Assembly (NCBI RefSeq): GCF_000231385.2
Contig: NC_018515.1
Span: 2,624,501 to 2,688,500, forward strand
Length of the DNA: 64,000 nt
Direction of reading: 5' to 3'
From: Desulfosporosinus meridiei DSM 13257
Lineage (GTDB): Bacteria; Bacillota; Desulfitobacteriia; Desulfitobacteriales; Desulfitobacteriaceae
Shown here piece by piece: positions 18,062 to 26,993 of the stretch (within the stretch, counting starts at the first letter, position 1; each line of letters starts with the position of its first letter). Made by a program: the position numbers and the translations under genes. The notes under the pieces were generated by a model. The model made no database searches. It was not told the DNA's origin and worked only from the letters and a program-made list of their open reading frames with translations.

Positions 18062-18070
18062 AGTATATCA
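18062..18070 (-). promoter_or_regulatory. Extended -10 promoter of trxB
   Basis: The minus strand reads TGATATACT, an extended -10 (TGN-TATACT). The -35 region is weak. The transcript would begin near 18055, next to the palindrome. Confidence 0.5.
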
Positions 18071-18216
18071 TAGTTTATCCAGATTTAAAAAGAATTTGCC
18101 CTTGTATATAACAAAATATATGAAGGGATTTTCATTAATTGGGAAGAATATAATATTATGATTAAAACATACATAATCGTTTGGTTAGGTCTTAGGCAAT
18201 TAAAGGGGGAATACTA

Positions 18217-20967
18217 TTGAATCGATTTATTAAAATTATTATCGGCTTCATCATTTTGGTGACAATTTTAACCGCATCAAGTGGCTTATATGAAGATTGG
18301 GCTTGGTTTACAAGCTTAGGGTACTCTCAATTATTTTGGACTCCATTTCTAAGTAAAATACTATTTCAAGCAGTGAATGGAACGATACTTTTCCTTTTTA
18401 TTGCCGGCACTCTCCTTTCCATTAGACATGCTATTGTGACATTTGTTAATGAAAGATTACGACTTCGTTTGAGATTGGTACAGGATATGAACCGCCCTGT
18501 TTTTAGCTTAAGTCAACGTAGAGTCACTGTCTGGCTACTTGTTATCTCAGCAGTCATTAGCTTTGGTATTAGTTTTGTAGCTGGGTTTACTGGCTGGTTA
18601 GATATATTATCTTTTACTCATGCAACTCAGTTTAGTCAGGCTGACCCGATTTTTGGGAGGGATTTATCATTTTACTTTTTCAGACTTCCTTTGTTAAATA
18701 CTATTTTTGATGCATTTTTTGGCCCCTTATTTTTACTAACCTTATTTACATCAATTTTCTATATTGTTACAGGAGTTATTCGATTTAACTCTAGAAAACT
18801 TTGGCAAAATGGTGCAGTAACTATGGGCGCTTCCTGCCGTAAGCACTTAGCTTTTTTAGTTGGCATATTATTGGCCCTCAAGGCTTATGGCTACTTTTTA
18901 GACATCTTCAAATTACTCTATTCATCACACGGTCACATTGTTGGAGCAGGTTTTACTGACTTAAATATAACGCTACCGGCACTTAGAGTTTTAATTATTC
19001 TAAGTATTTTAGGATCGATCTTTGCTTTTATCTCTTTTGCTTTTAAAGACACACGTTTATTAACGATGCCGGTCATCGGGATTTTCGTCGTCGGTATTGT
19101 AATGTATAACATTATCCCAACCATGGTACAATCCTTTGTTGTTCTGCCTAATGAGTTAACTAAGGAACAACCTTATATTCAACATGAAATCGAGATGACT
19201 CGCTATGGCTATCAGTTAAACAACGTGAAGGAAGTTGAATACCCAGGTAATACTCCCATAACAATCGAAGCACTGAAGGCGGATCAAGGAACTCTTAACA
19301 ATATCAGGCTTAATGACGCCCGACCTATGTTGCAAACCTACAATCAAAAGCAAGGCATAAGACTGTATTACAAATTTAATGATATTGACATAGATCGTTA
19401 TCTCATTAATGGGGAATCTCGACAAGTTATGATCGGTCCAAGAGAAATCTCCGTCCCTGACCTAGATTCTAAGGCTAAAACCTTTGTCAACATGCGATTT
19501 AAATATACACATGGTTTTGGGGCTTCTGCTTCTTTCGCCAATGCTGTCACTTCTGAAGGGCTCCCTTCATTTGCTATTAAAGATGTCCCCCCAATCAGTG
19601 AGTTTGAAGCCTTCAAAATGACTGAGCCCAGAATATATTATGGTGAATTGACGAAGGACTGGGTAGTTGCAAATACTTCTAACAAAGAATTTGATTATCC
19701 CCTAGGTAATTCCAATGAAGAAAATTCCTATCAGGGAAAGACCGGAATTCCTTTAACCCCACTCAATAAACTCATGGTATCTCTCCGGCACGGAACCCCG
19801 CGCTTTTACCTCGCTGGTGAAGTAACTGCAGAAAGCAAAATGCTAGTTTATCGAAATATAGATGAACGGGTTCAAAAATTAGCTCCATTCTTAACCTATG
19901 ATAGCGATCCTTATATGGTTATAAATGCCGGTCGAATAAAGTGGATCATTGATGCCTACACAACTTCTAATTCTCTGCCCTATTCACATTTATATTCCAA
20001 TGAGGATTTTAACTATATCCGAAACTCAGTTAAAGTTATTATCGATGCCTATGACGGAACTGTTGATTTTTATGCTGCCGATCCCTCAGATCCAATTTTA
20101 ATGACATATATGAAGATATTCCCTGGGGTTTTTAAAGACCTGGAAAGTATGCCTGCTAGCTTAAAAGCCCACCTGCGCTACCCAGAAACACTTTTCAGTG
20201 TTCAAAGTAATATGCTTAAAAACTTTCATATGACTAACTCCTCTGTGTTCTATAATAAAGAAGACTCTTGGGATATAGCTAAAGAACTTTTTGAGGCAAC
20301 TCCCCAAAATGTGGAACCCTATTACACCATCATGAAAATCCCCGGAGAAAACAAACCTGAATTTGTGCTCATGCTGCCCTTCACGCCTGCTTCCAGTGCC
20401 ACTAATACGCGTAATAATATGGTGGCCTGGATGGCTGCCAGGATGGATGGAGAACACTATGGTGAACTCATACTCTATAAGATGCCGAAGAATATCGAAA
20501 TAGATGGGCCCTTGCAAATTGAATCCCGTATCGATCAAGATCCAACTATCTCTGAACAGCTATCTCTTTGGGATCAAAAAGGGTCAAGCGTAATAAGGGG
20601 TAATCTCCTAGCTCTACCAATCGGAGGTAACTTCTTGTATGTTGAACCCATATACCTGCAGTCCGATAAGGGTGGCAGTATCCCTGAAATGAAACGAGTG
20701 ATTCTCGCCTATCAGGATAAGCTAGTTATGACCGAGAATTTAGGGTCAGCTTTAACTCAATTATTTGGAGATGGAGCACCACAACCCACTACTCTTGGTC
20801 AAAGTACCGCACTTCCAGGCCAGTCAAATGAAAGCGAAATTCAAGTTGACCCAAATTCACTAAACGTTACTACAATAATTGAGCAAATGAACCAAATCCG
20901 AGCACTATTGGATAGTCTTGAAACTCAACTGAAGGGGGCTCAAAGCCTGCCCCCTGAAACTCCCTAG
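18217..20967 (+). CDS. UPF0182-family large membrane protein
   Basis: The 916-residue protein matches the UPF0182/COG1615 family in length and layout. About seven hydrophobic helices occupy the first 310 residues, including the typical LYEDWAWFTSLGYSQLFW near the start. A large extracytoplasmic domain follows, with motifs such as MRFKYTHGFGASAS, EPRIYYGE and LRYPETLFSVQ. It ends in a Pro/Gln/Ser-rich tail with a coiled segment near EQMNQIRALLDSLE. The function of the family is unknown. The start is TTG after AAAGGGGG. It diverges from trxB and ends in a strong terminator, so it is a single-gene unit. Confidence 0.9.
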   Translation: MNRFIKIIIGFIILVTILTASSGLYEDWAWFTSLGYSQLFWTPFLSKILFQAVNGTILFLFIAGTLLSIRHAIVTFVNERLRLRLRLVQDMNRPVFSLSQRRVTVWLLVISAVISFGISFVAGFTGWLDILSFTHATQFSQADPIFGRDLSFYFFRLPLLNTIFDAFFGPLFLLTLFTSIFYIVTGVIRFNSRKLWQNGAVTMGASCRKHLAFLVGILLALKAYGYFLDIFKLLYSSHGHIVGAGFTDLNITLPALRVLIILSILGSIFAFISFAFKDTRLLTMPVIGIFVVGIVMYNIIPTMVQSFVVLPNELTKEQPYIQHEIEMTRYGYQLNNVKEVEYPGNTPITIEALKADQGTLNNIRLNDARPMLQTYNQKQGIRLYYKFNDIDIDRYLINGESRQVMIGPREISVPDLDSKAKTFVNMRFKYTHGFGASASFANAVTSEGLPSFAIKDVPPISEFEAFKMTEPRIYYGELTKDWVVANTSNKEFDYPLGNSNEENSYQGKTGIPLTPLNKLMVSLRHGTPRFYLAGEVTAESKMLVYRNIDERVQKLAPFLTYDSDPYMVINAGRIKWIIDAYTTSNSLPYSHLYSNEDFNYIRNSVKVIIDAYDGTVDFYAADPSDPILMTYMKIFPGVFKDLESMPASLKAHLRYPETLFSVQSNMLKNFHMTNSSVFYNKEDSWDIAKELFEATPQNVEPYYTIMKIPGENKPEFVLMLPFTPASSATNTRNNMVAWMAARMDGEHYGELILYKMPKNIEIDGPLQIESRIDQDPTISEQLSLWDQKGSSVIRGNLLALPIGGNFLYVEPIYLQSDKGGSIPEMKRVILAYQDKLVMTENLGSALTQLFGDGAPQPTTLGQSTALPGQSNESEIQVDPNSLNVTTIIEQMNQIRALLDSLETQLKGAQSLPPETP

Positions 20968-20984
20968 ATCTTCAAACATAACCA

Positions 20985-21018
20985 CACAAAAAGAACACCA
21001 TAAGGTGTTCTTTTTGTG
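20985..21018 (+). terminator. Terminator between convergent genes
   Basis: A perfect 15-base stem (20985-20999 with 21004-21018) with loop ATAA has an internal A run on one arm and a T run on the other. It can serve both the UPF0182 gene and the leftward gene starting at 22344. Confidence 0.85.
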
Positions 21019-21078
21019 ATTCCTGACTTATTTATAGGATTGTACTAAAAGATTTTCAAGGAATTTATTACAATAACA

Positions 21079-22344
21079 TTACTTTGAATTTAATGGTTGC
21101 AGCTCAACAAGGGTGGAAGTCCCTGATTTTTTTAGTGCTATAAGCTCCGCCCCATCATCAGAGATATAATTCTCATCACCGTTCAATGAGATCTCATTCA
21201 GTTCTCCTGATTTAATAATATAAGCAGTTTGTTGGTTGTAAATCACGACTTGCCCTTGAGAACCGATAAGGATGCTGACATTACTAAGTGGTATTGAGCC
21301 CTCCCATTCAGTTTTAAGGGATGGGTTATCACTTATCTCTGAACTATCCTCAGTTGTTTTAACTTTAACTAGTTCATTGTTTATGACTTCACCAATATAT
21401 ATTTTGCCATCTCGTATTCCTAAAACCTTGTCATTAGCATTCTTAGAAATGACATGTCGGTTACCAACTCCTAAAGAGACAACTTGTTTCGTGCCGCCAA
21501 TCTTACTGTTGATATAAAGTGTTCCATACCTATCAGAGGCGGCCATGCCATCGACAATCTCACCAGTTCGATTTAAAGTACGGACATTTTTCATGACGTC
21601 AATTTCCATCAGCAGTTCTTTAGAGCCATCTTTAACCGTGAGGTATATCAGATTAGTAGAGGTTGAGAAAACTAATTCATCAATTTTTCCACCGGCAGGG
21701 AATTCGTTAATGGTTTGATTAAACCGGTCATCTGGTTCAGTATCCTCATCTGCACCAGGTAGCTCAAGGGTATATAATTCAGTTATCTGAGGGTTATTAT
21801 ACCGAACTTCAGTTTTCGTCTGGACGGGAGTCTCTTTTTGTTCAACCTTATCAACGGTTTTTGCAGGTTTCTGATTTGGATCTTCCACTTTTGGGTCGGT
21901 CTTAACATCGGTTTTTTGATCAGTTTTAGGGTCAACAGTTGGTGTTGTCGGTTTAATCGGTACAGTTACGTAGGTTACCGGATTAGGATTCTTCTTGGCG
22001 TAAAAGTAAAGCAAGGTATCACGGTCTGGCAACCATTGATAGGATAAAACACCCAGGGATTTATCAGTAGTCTTTTTTTCGAAGACAATCTTTTCTTTTT
22101 TCAGATTAAAAATCTTAAGGGTACCGTTTTCAGTATACGCTAAATAGTCCTTAGCATAAGATACTTGAATATTTTTAAACTCTGTACCGGGTATTGTTGC
22201 TTGAAGTTCTTTAGTAATTGGAGGACTGGCTTCATTAGGCTTTACGACTTGGGCTACCTTATTTTCTAGGTAGGAATACGCGCCAAATTGCATTAGAAGT
22301 GAAACTAAGACCCAGACGAATATAGTACGCAGTTTCTTTTTCAT
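21079..22344 (-). CDS. Membrane-anchored, beta-propeller-like envelope protein of unknown function
   Basis: The 421-residue protein has an N-terminal signal anchor (about 7-25). A beta-rich region follows with repeated short motifs of the type YLAYTENGTLKIFNL and SYQWLPDRDTLLYFYAKK, and a Pro/Lys/Asp-rich low-complexity linker at about 128-175. A second beta-rich part has repeats resembling propeller blades (TNLIYLTVKDGSKELLMEI, DRYGTLYINSKIG, RDGKIYIGEV). I do not recognise a named family. It lies 33 bases downstream of the phosphodiester-glycosidase-like gene with an AAAGGAG site, so the two are probably co-transcribed and act together outside the membrane. Confidence 0.7.
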   Translation of the reverse strand: MKKKLRTIFVWVLVSLLMQFGAYSYLENKVAQVVKPNEASPPITKELQATIPGTEFKNIQVSYAKDYLAYTENGTLKIFNLKKEKIVFEKKTTDKSLGVLSYQWLPDRDTLLYFYAKKNPNPVTYVTVPIKPTTPTVDPKTDQKTDVKTDPKVEDPNQKPAKTVDKVEQKETPVQTKTEVRYNNPQITELYTLELPGADEDTEPDDRFNQTINEFPAGGKIDELVFSTSTNLIYLTVKDGSKELLMEIDVMKNVRTLNRTGEIVDGMAASDRYGTLYINSKIGGTKQVVSLGVGNRHVISKNANDKVLGIRDGKIYIGEVINNELVKVKTTEDSSEISDNPSLKTEWEGSIPLSNVSILIGSQGQVVIYNQQTAYIIKSGELNEISLNGDENYISDDGAELIALKKSGTSTLVELQPLNSK

Positions 22345-22377
22345 GCGGTATTTTTCTCCTTTATATACTGTTAATAA

Positions 22378-23343
22378 TTAAGGGGTGACTACAAAGGCAG
22401 TCGGTATATATCTCTCACCAAAAATATTCCAAAGTTTATTCATAACCTTTCCATCATAAACAAGTTCTGAGGATGATCCTCCGTCCAGGTTAATGGCGTT
22501 GACAGCACCGTAGTCTTTAAAGACGTTCATCAGGTCACGTAAGTTTGCCCCTATGCTCCAAGTAGGTTGGCGACCGTCAATTACCACAAAAATCACCGTT
22601 CCATCAGCCTTTTGACCAATTCCCGTGCGCGGGGCAATTCCCCAACCTCCATCACCAGTAATCATTAATTTTCCATCCACAATTAGATTAGGTTCAAAGG
22701 TGACCGCTTCACGGACATTCTTCTCTTCTAATTGCTTGGCCGTCATCTTCCCAAGTACCATTTTTCCTTTGTCATTAAATCCAACAATGTTTACTGCCTT
22801 GTCCCCAACGTTATTGTGGACTATCTTGCCATCATGCATAGTTATTCCGTCCGGAAATGCTCCATTACCTTTGCCATTAGGGTCATAAAAACCACCTGCA
22901 TTTATCCCAGCTACGGCATTCATATCTTTAACCAGATCAGTGACTCGTTCACCAGTAACGCCAATTTCCTTAGTAACGGCTAATTTAATTCGATTAGGAT
23001 CTTTGATAAGCATAACTTTACCTTTAAAGCTTTGCCCTTTAATATCTTCGATTGTAATTCCTGAAGCTTTATCAGTAATCACTTCTGTACGTCCTAAAAC
23101 CTGGCTAATACCGGTCCCCTGGGAATTGGTAGAATTCATAATACGACTTATCTCCTCTTCGGAAAGAAAAGCCTCTACGACCTGAGGATGCCGTGAGGTT
23201 GCTACTGCCCCTACTGTTACGATCTTAAGTGACTCAAAGGGTCCCCAAAACAATATAAAGGGTACTAGAATTGTCGCAAAGACAATATTGAAAACCAAAA
23301 ATATCACAATCTTTTTAATTCGAATCTTACCTCGTTTTTTCAT
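22378..23343 (-). CDS. Phosphodiester glycosidase (NAGPA)-domain envelope protein
   Basis: The 321-residue protein has a basic N terminus and one membrane anchor (about 10-33). Its C-terminal half carries the phosphodiester glycosidase family motifs: AVAGINAGGFYDP, GIAPRTGIGQ, VVIDGRQPTWSIGA, and NLDGGSSSELVY. The human relative uncovers mannose-6-phosphate. Bacterial members are thought to act on exopolysaccharide or wall-linked sugar phosphodiesters. The ATG at 23343 lies 11 bases from AAAGGAG, whereas the one at 23352 lies two bases from it, so the shorter form is preferred. It begins a two-gene transcript with the propeller-like gene. Confidence 0.85.
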   Translation of the reverse strand: MKKRGKIRIKKIVIFLVFNIVFATILVPFILFWGPFESLKIVTVGAVATSRHPQVVEAFLSEEEISRIMNSTNSQGTGISQVLGRTEVITDKASGITIEDIKGQSFKGKVMLIKDPNRIKLAVTKEIGVTGERVTDLVKDMNAVAGINAGGFYDPNGKGNGAFPDGITMHDGKIVHNNVGDKAVNIVGFNDKGKMVLGKMTAKQLEEKNVREAVTFEPNLIVDGKLMITGDGGWGIAPRTGIGQKADGTVIFVVIDGRQPTWSIGANLRDLMNVFKDYGAVNAINLDGGSSSELVYDGKVMNKLWNIFGERYIPTAFVVTP

Positions 23344-23416
23344 TTTCAGCATAACTCCTTTAATATATTTGTTAAATAATTTGGAAATAAAGTCATATTC
23401 CTAAGAAGAATACACA

Positions 23417-23449
23417 TAAAAACAAGCCGCAGTTTTTTGATATGCGGCT
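23417..23449 (-). terminator. Terminator after the 93-residue membrane protein gene
   Basis: On the minus strand AGCCGCA (23449-23443) pairs with TGCGGCT (23431-23425), followed by TGTTTTT. It lies directly after the stop of the gene at 23454. Confidence 0.65.
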
Positions 23450-23453
23450 GCAA

Positions 23454-23735
23454 CTATTTTGAATAACGACGTTTTTTAAACTCTCGAGTAACTTTCCATA
23501 TTGAATAGGCAATAAGAGCAACAAGAAATGAAATACTTAGCAATACAGATTCAAATATAGCATTACCCATAACCACATTAACAATTTGAATTGCTAAACT
23601 TGATAACATTCCAACGATGACTGTTAACCACATTTGAATTACGACATCATTTTTTTTGCGTCGAGTAATATAGTAAATATACAGAATTACGCAAATGAAC
23701 AAAACACTTCTCAGAAACCCTAAAAGTAAAATCAT
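23454..23735 (-). CDS. Small three-helix membrane protein, unknown
   Basis: The 93-residue protein has three hydrophobic segments: about 3-22, 34-57 and 61-82. A charged loop (TRRKKND) and a basic tail (TREFKKRRYSK) suggest an N-out or N-in topology that I cannot settle. An AAAGGA site precedes the ATG by about nine bases. No family is recognised. It is a single gene with its own terminator, between the NAGPA gene and osmC. Confidence 0.6.
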   Translation of the reverse strand: MILLLGFLRSVLFICVILYIYYITRRKKNDVVIQMWLTVIVGMLSSLAIQIVNVVMGNAIFESVLLSISFLVALIAYSIWKVTREFKKRRYSK

Positions 23736-23947
23736 TTTACATTATCCTTTGTTTCAAGTTGTTTCGACTCTTAGTATAACAAAACATCCATATTCTATCA
23801 AGGATTGTCTACATAGTCCCTACCCTTTATAGCTAATTAGTGTTATATAATGTAAATTAACTCCTATTATATATTTACCATTTTTACTCGGATCTGACAG
23901 ATGTGATTTGACTGTTGCGTCAAGTAAATCATTAAATGTTAAAACGC

Positions 23948-23977
23948 AAAAGAGAGCTGCCTTTACAGCTCTCTTTT
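23948..23977 (-). terminator. Terminator after the OsmC-family gene
   Basis: AAAAGAGAGCTG (23948-23959) and CAGCTCTCTTTT (23966-23977) form a perfect 12-base stem. On the minus strand it ends in U4, 14 bases past the stop. Confidence 0.8.
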
Positions 23978-23990
23978 ACTTAAAAGATTC

Positions 23991-24404
23991 CTAAGGGTTG
24001 ATTTCAATACTGTAGGTAAGATTGGCAGCTTTATCAATCATATTAGCGATACTACAATATTTTTCCATTGAAAGCTGTACTGCACGCTCAAGATTCTCTT
24101 TGACAAGAGAGTCTCCCCAAAACTTATAAACTAGTTCAATATCTTTAAAGACCCGGGGATGATCGCTGGCACGTTCCCCTTCTACTGTCGTTTCAAAGCG
24201 ATTAAATTTAACGTTCATCTTTTCAAGAATTGTAACAATATCCATCCCACTGCAGCCAGCAATGGTCATCAATAAAATCTCTGTCGGACTACTTCCTCGT
24301 CCGGTTCCTCCAGCAGTTACGCTAGCGTCCATATTAGTCACAACTTTTGAACTACCTTCACCTTGAAAATGCATTCCCTTTATGTGTTTAACAGAAACTT
24401 TCAT
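23991..24404 (-). CDS. OsmC/Ohr-family peroxiredoxin-like protein
   Basis: The 137-residue protein matches OsmC: an N-terminal beta sheet, GGTGRGSSPTEILLMTIAGCSGMD around residues 32-55 with the first redox Cys, and the second Cys in MEKYCSIANM near 115. OsmC-family proteins reduce organic hydroperoxides or act on sulfur compounds in the cytosol. The start has an AAAGGAG site. It is 41 bases downstream of the hypothetical membrane gene and may share its transcript. Confidence 0.88.
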   Translation of the reverse strand: MKVSVKHIKGMHFQGEGSSKVVTNMDASVTAGGTGRGSSPTEILLMTIAGCSGMDIVTILEKMNVKFNRFETTVEGERASDHPRVFKDIELVYKFWGDSLVKENLERAVQLSMEKYCSIANMIDKAANLTYSIEINP

Positions 24405-24445
24405 TGTAGGAACTCCTTTCTGAAAAACCGTTTACATTATTTAAA

Positions 24446-25156
24446 TCATTTGGCAATTGCATCAAGCTGTTGCTCATCTTCATTGCTATATTCCGGATTC
24501 TTTGCAAGCAGGGATTGTACTGCTAAGGTCCCCTCTAACCTAAGTGGAAATATAAGGATTAACAATGCCAAACCACCAATAGCTAAAGAGAGATATTGCA
24601 AAGATAAAACCGAAAATATCAGAGAAATTAATTTAGTGGATGTGCCAATGGCATAACTAAATGGCTGAATAAGCTTCAAATTTGCATTTTGCCGTTGTTC
24701 AATAGATATCTCAGCGCTCCCGTTTGAAGGATGAACCCAGACTTGGTCACCATCAAAATCCACAGAATTAATTAGTTCTTTTCCATTCTTATAATAAGGG
24801 TCTAACGAAGAAATAAAAATAAACCCTTTAGTTGTATATATCTTATCTAACTCTACTTGTGCACCAGTCATTGCAGCTTTTGTATAGGTTCTTTCAATAC
24901 GCAGGACATCTTCTTTACCAATATTAACAGGCCCCTTTTCAGTAATCACCGAGTATAAGCCACGATCAATTAATTCAATATTAGTAACTTTAACATTTAA
25001 AAACTGAATTCCAATCACTGTTAGTAATATCATAAATAGGCTTATGATTATAATTGCTCCCGCTATACGTTCACGATCAATCTGTCCACTTTTAAAAAGC
25101 ACTACTACACGTCCTTTACTTTGTATGTTCTTATTCGTCATTTGAGGTCTAAACAT
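24446..25156 (-). CDS. Two-helix membrane protein of unknown function
   Basis: The protein (about 236 residues) has one hydrophobic helix near residues 31-55, an extracytoplasmic beta-rich domain (about 55-155), a hydrophobic helix near 180-205, and a short acidic tail. The start is uncertain. ATG 25156 has a weak TGGA site, GTG 25174 and ATG 25141 are alternatives, and none has a strong ribosome site. No family is recognised. It lies between a terminator upstream and osmC downstream. Confidence 0.55.
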   Translation of the reverse strand: MFRPQMTNKNIQSKGRVVVLFKSGQIDRERIAGAIIIISLFMILLTVIGIQFLNVKVTNIELIDRGLYSVITEKGPVNIGKEDVLRIERTYTKAAMTGAQVELDKIYTTKGFIFISSLDPYYKNGKELINSVDFDGDQVWVHPSNGSAEISIEQRQNANLKLIQPFSYAIGTSTKLISLIFSVLSLQYLSLAIGGLALLILIFPLRLEGTLAVQSLLAKNPEYSNEDEQQLDAIAK

Positions 25157-25232
25157 AGTTTGTCCACAAAACACATTGTACTATAAATAATTTAGTGAAA
25201 CAAATGAATTTATTCCTATATATTTCCTATAA

Positions 25233-25268
25233 CCACTAAGGAAAGAACTTTTTACCTTTCCTTAGTGG
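25233..25268 (-). terminator. Hairpin after the gene at 25309-26022
   Basis: CCACTAAGGAAAG (25233-25245) and CTTTCCTTAGTGG (25256-25268) form a 13-base perfect stem with a 10-base loop. The U run on the minus strand is short, so it may be a terminator or an RNA-stabilising hairpin. Confidence 0.55.
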
Positions 25269-25308
25269 ATTTTCTTCCATTCTTTGCTATCTAGGGTGAT
25301 TATTTGCG

Positions 25309-26022
25309 TTAGTTTGCGTTAAAGTGCTTGCCAAATTTAGTAAACATTTTTAGCAGATCGTTTGGGGTAAAGGTAAGAGGATTGGTATTATTATTTGATG
25401 TGCTAGGCTTAGCAAGGGGTCTAGCTCCCGTGGATTCCGGGGGAACTACAGCTCTTACAAAAATCGTTGCTAGTAAACTTATAATCAAGATTGGCAGTGC
25501 TCCCCGCAGACCAGGAAACGTGAGAATCGGGACAATAATCTCTACAATGGGCGTATAGGGCTTATTTGAAAAGTTTCCGACGACGTAGATTGCAAGAATC
25601 ATTGGGGCTTCAGGGCTTTGGGGCGTTTGAAAGCCTCTGTCACTGATCCCACCAATAATTCCGGAGTCTGAGTTTGTAATTTGATTACTCCCCGCAGAAG
25701 TCGAACTAAAGCTAGCAAACGTGTCGGATCCGTTAGCCATCCACTTTAAAAAGTCTTGGAGTTCAGAAAGGGGCATTTGTATGGTTTGGTTATTCTTAGG
25801 GTCCAGAATAGGGATGCTTTTATATCCTAATATGTGATGTGCAATGTAGAGAATAATCTGAGCTCCAATAATTACAGCGGAGGATTCAAAAACTTTTCCG
25901 GTTAAAAGAGGTTGAGCGAAGAATAGACTGGAACTTCCGGGAGCCGAGCTAATGGGGCAAAAGAATTCGAGCCCAATAACAATAGATTCTCCGCAACTTT
26001 GCACTGCCTGTTTATCGAACAA
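25309..26022 (-). CDS. Hypothetical membrane-associated protein, orphan
   Basis: The start is TTG 26022, five bases after a G-rich site (GGGGGG). The 237-residue product has a hydrophobic segment at about 43-66. A Ser/Thr/Asn/Gly-rich low-complexity stretch spans about 98-137. A hydrophobic region at about 141-195 ends in a likely transmembrane helix (ALPILIISLLATIFVRAVV). A Pro/Asn-rich tail follows. There is no recognisable catalytic motif and I do not recognise the family. It is preceded by the PHP gene region and followed by a strong hairpin, and appears to be transcribed alone. Confidence 0.5.
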   Translation of the reverse strand: MFDKQAVQSCGESIVIGLEFFCPISSAPGSSSLFFAQPLLTGKVFESSAVIIGAQIILYIAHHILGYKSIPILDPKNNQTIQMPLSELQDFLKWMANGSDTFASFSSTSAGSNQITNSDSGIIGGISDRGFQTPQSPEAPMILAIYVVGNFSNKPYTPIVEIIVPILTFPGLRGALPILIISLLATIFVRAVVPPESTGARPLAKPSTSNNNTNPLTFTPNDLLKMFTKFGKHFNAN

Positions 26023-26110
26023 TTCTACCCCCCCTTCAATACAATATATGGTAACAAGGGGTTTCGTGTACCTTTTCTGCAGTATTTAGAGTTGTAGCTG
26101 GGCTCTAACA

Positions 26111-26842
26111 CTAAGAAATGTTAGGGCGACTTTTCCGACGATCAGCTAAATAATTTAATACTCTTTTGGGCGAACAATTGAGAATTTGCTCTTCAGCCAG
26201 TCCCACTTCTCTTACTAAACTGAGGGCATGACTAAAATCTCCTACTAGATCTGAAAAATGAGCATCGCTGCCCAAAATAACAGGCCCTTTGTATTGAACC
26301 ATATATTTGGCAAATCGTCTGCAATTTCCCCAGGCCCCCAGTTTTTCGTTGGCTAGAGAACTATTATTGATCTCAACGGGAATACCTAACTCGGCTGACA
26401 AGTAAGCAATTCGTTCGAGATCCAGTTCAAATTCAGGACGCCCTGGATGCACCATCATATCCGTATAGGGATTTCTCATAGCTTTAATATAAGCCTCAGT
26501 ATTTTGCTCAGCGGTTCCTCCAGGGTAGCAGATACCATGCAAACCCACTAGAACCAGCTTCATTTGATTCAGATATCTGATAGGAATATCTAACTCTCCT
26601 TCATGGCTTGTGATATTAGCTTCCACACCAGGCAATATTTTAACTGCATGTAGTTCTTCGGGAATAATGCCTAAATTTCCAAAATGGTATAGATGCGGTG
26701 CCCCTGGCATCGTCGGCCCATGATCAGTCATACCAAGTAATTCAATACCTTTCCGGGATGCTGCTATGGCGTTTTCTGCTAGTGTACTATAAGCATGTCC
26801 ACTTGAAATGGTATGAGTATGTAAATCAACTTTTATTTCCAA
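26111..26842 (-). CDS. PHP-domain phosphatase/hydrolase, YcdX type
   Basis: The start chosen is TTG 26842, six bases after GAGGTG. It gives 243 residues and the family-typical N terminus (L)EIKVDLHTHT; GTG 26908 and ATG 26902 upstream lack a ribosome site. Metal-binding motifs are DLHTHT, MTDHG, the Glu in PGVEANI, VHPGRPEF, and LGSDAH. YcdX-like PHP proteins are trinuclear-metal phosphatases of broad substrate range. The downstream gene at 26022 is 88 bases away on the same strand. Confidence 0.85.
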   Translation of the reverse strand: MEIKVDLHTHTISSGHAYSTLAENAIAASRKGIELLGMTDHGPTMPGAPHLYHFGNLGIIPEELHAVKILPGVEANITSHEGELDIPIRYLNQMKLVLVGLHGICYPGGTAEQNTEAYIKAMRNPYTDMMVHPGRPEFELDLERIAYLSAELGIPVEINNSSLANEKLGAWGNCRRFAKYMVQYKGPVILGSDAHFSDLVGDFSHALSLVREVGLAEEQILNCSPKRVLNYLADRRKSRPNIS

Positions 26843-26954
26843 AGTATCCACCTCACCTTGATCCAGTGTTTCCCCCTGCAAAATGGCGGAGGAGTTCTTC
26901 ATTGGCACTTTTTGCTTATGTCCATTCTATTATATCCTTAATTCACTGAAAACA

Positions 26955-26982
26955 AAAATAAGTGCTTGACAGCACTTATTTT
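26955..26982 (-). terminator. Terminator after the gene at 26994-27572
   Basis: AAAATAAGTGCT and AGCACTTATTTT form a perfect 12-base stem with loop TGAC. On the minus strand it ends in U4, just past the stop at 26994. Confidence 0.75.
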
Positions 26983-26993
26983 GAATATTTAAC

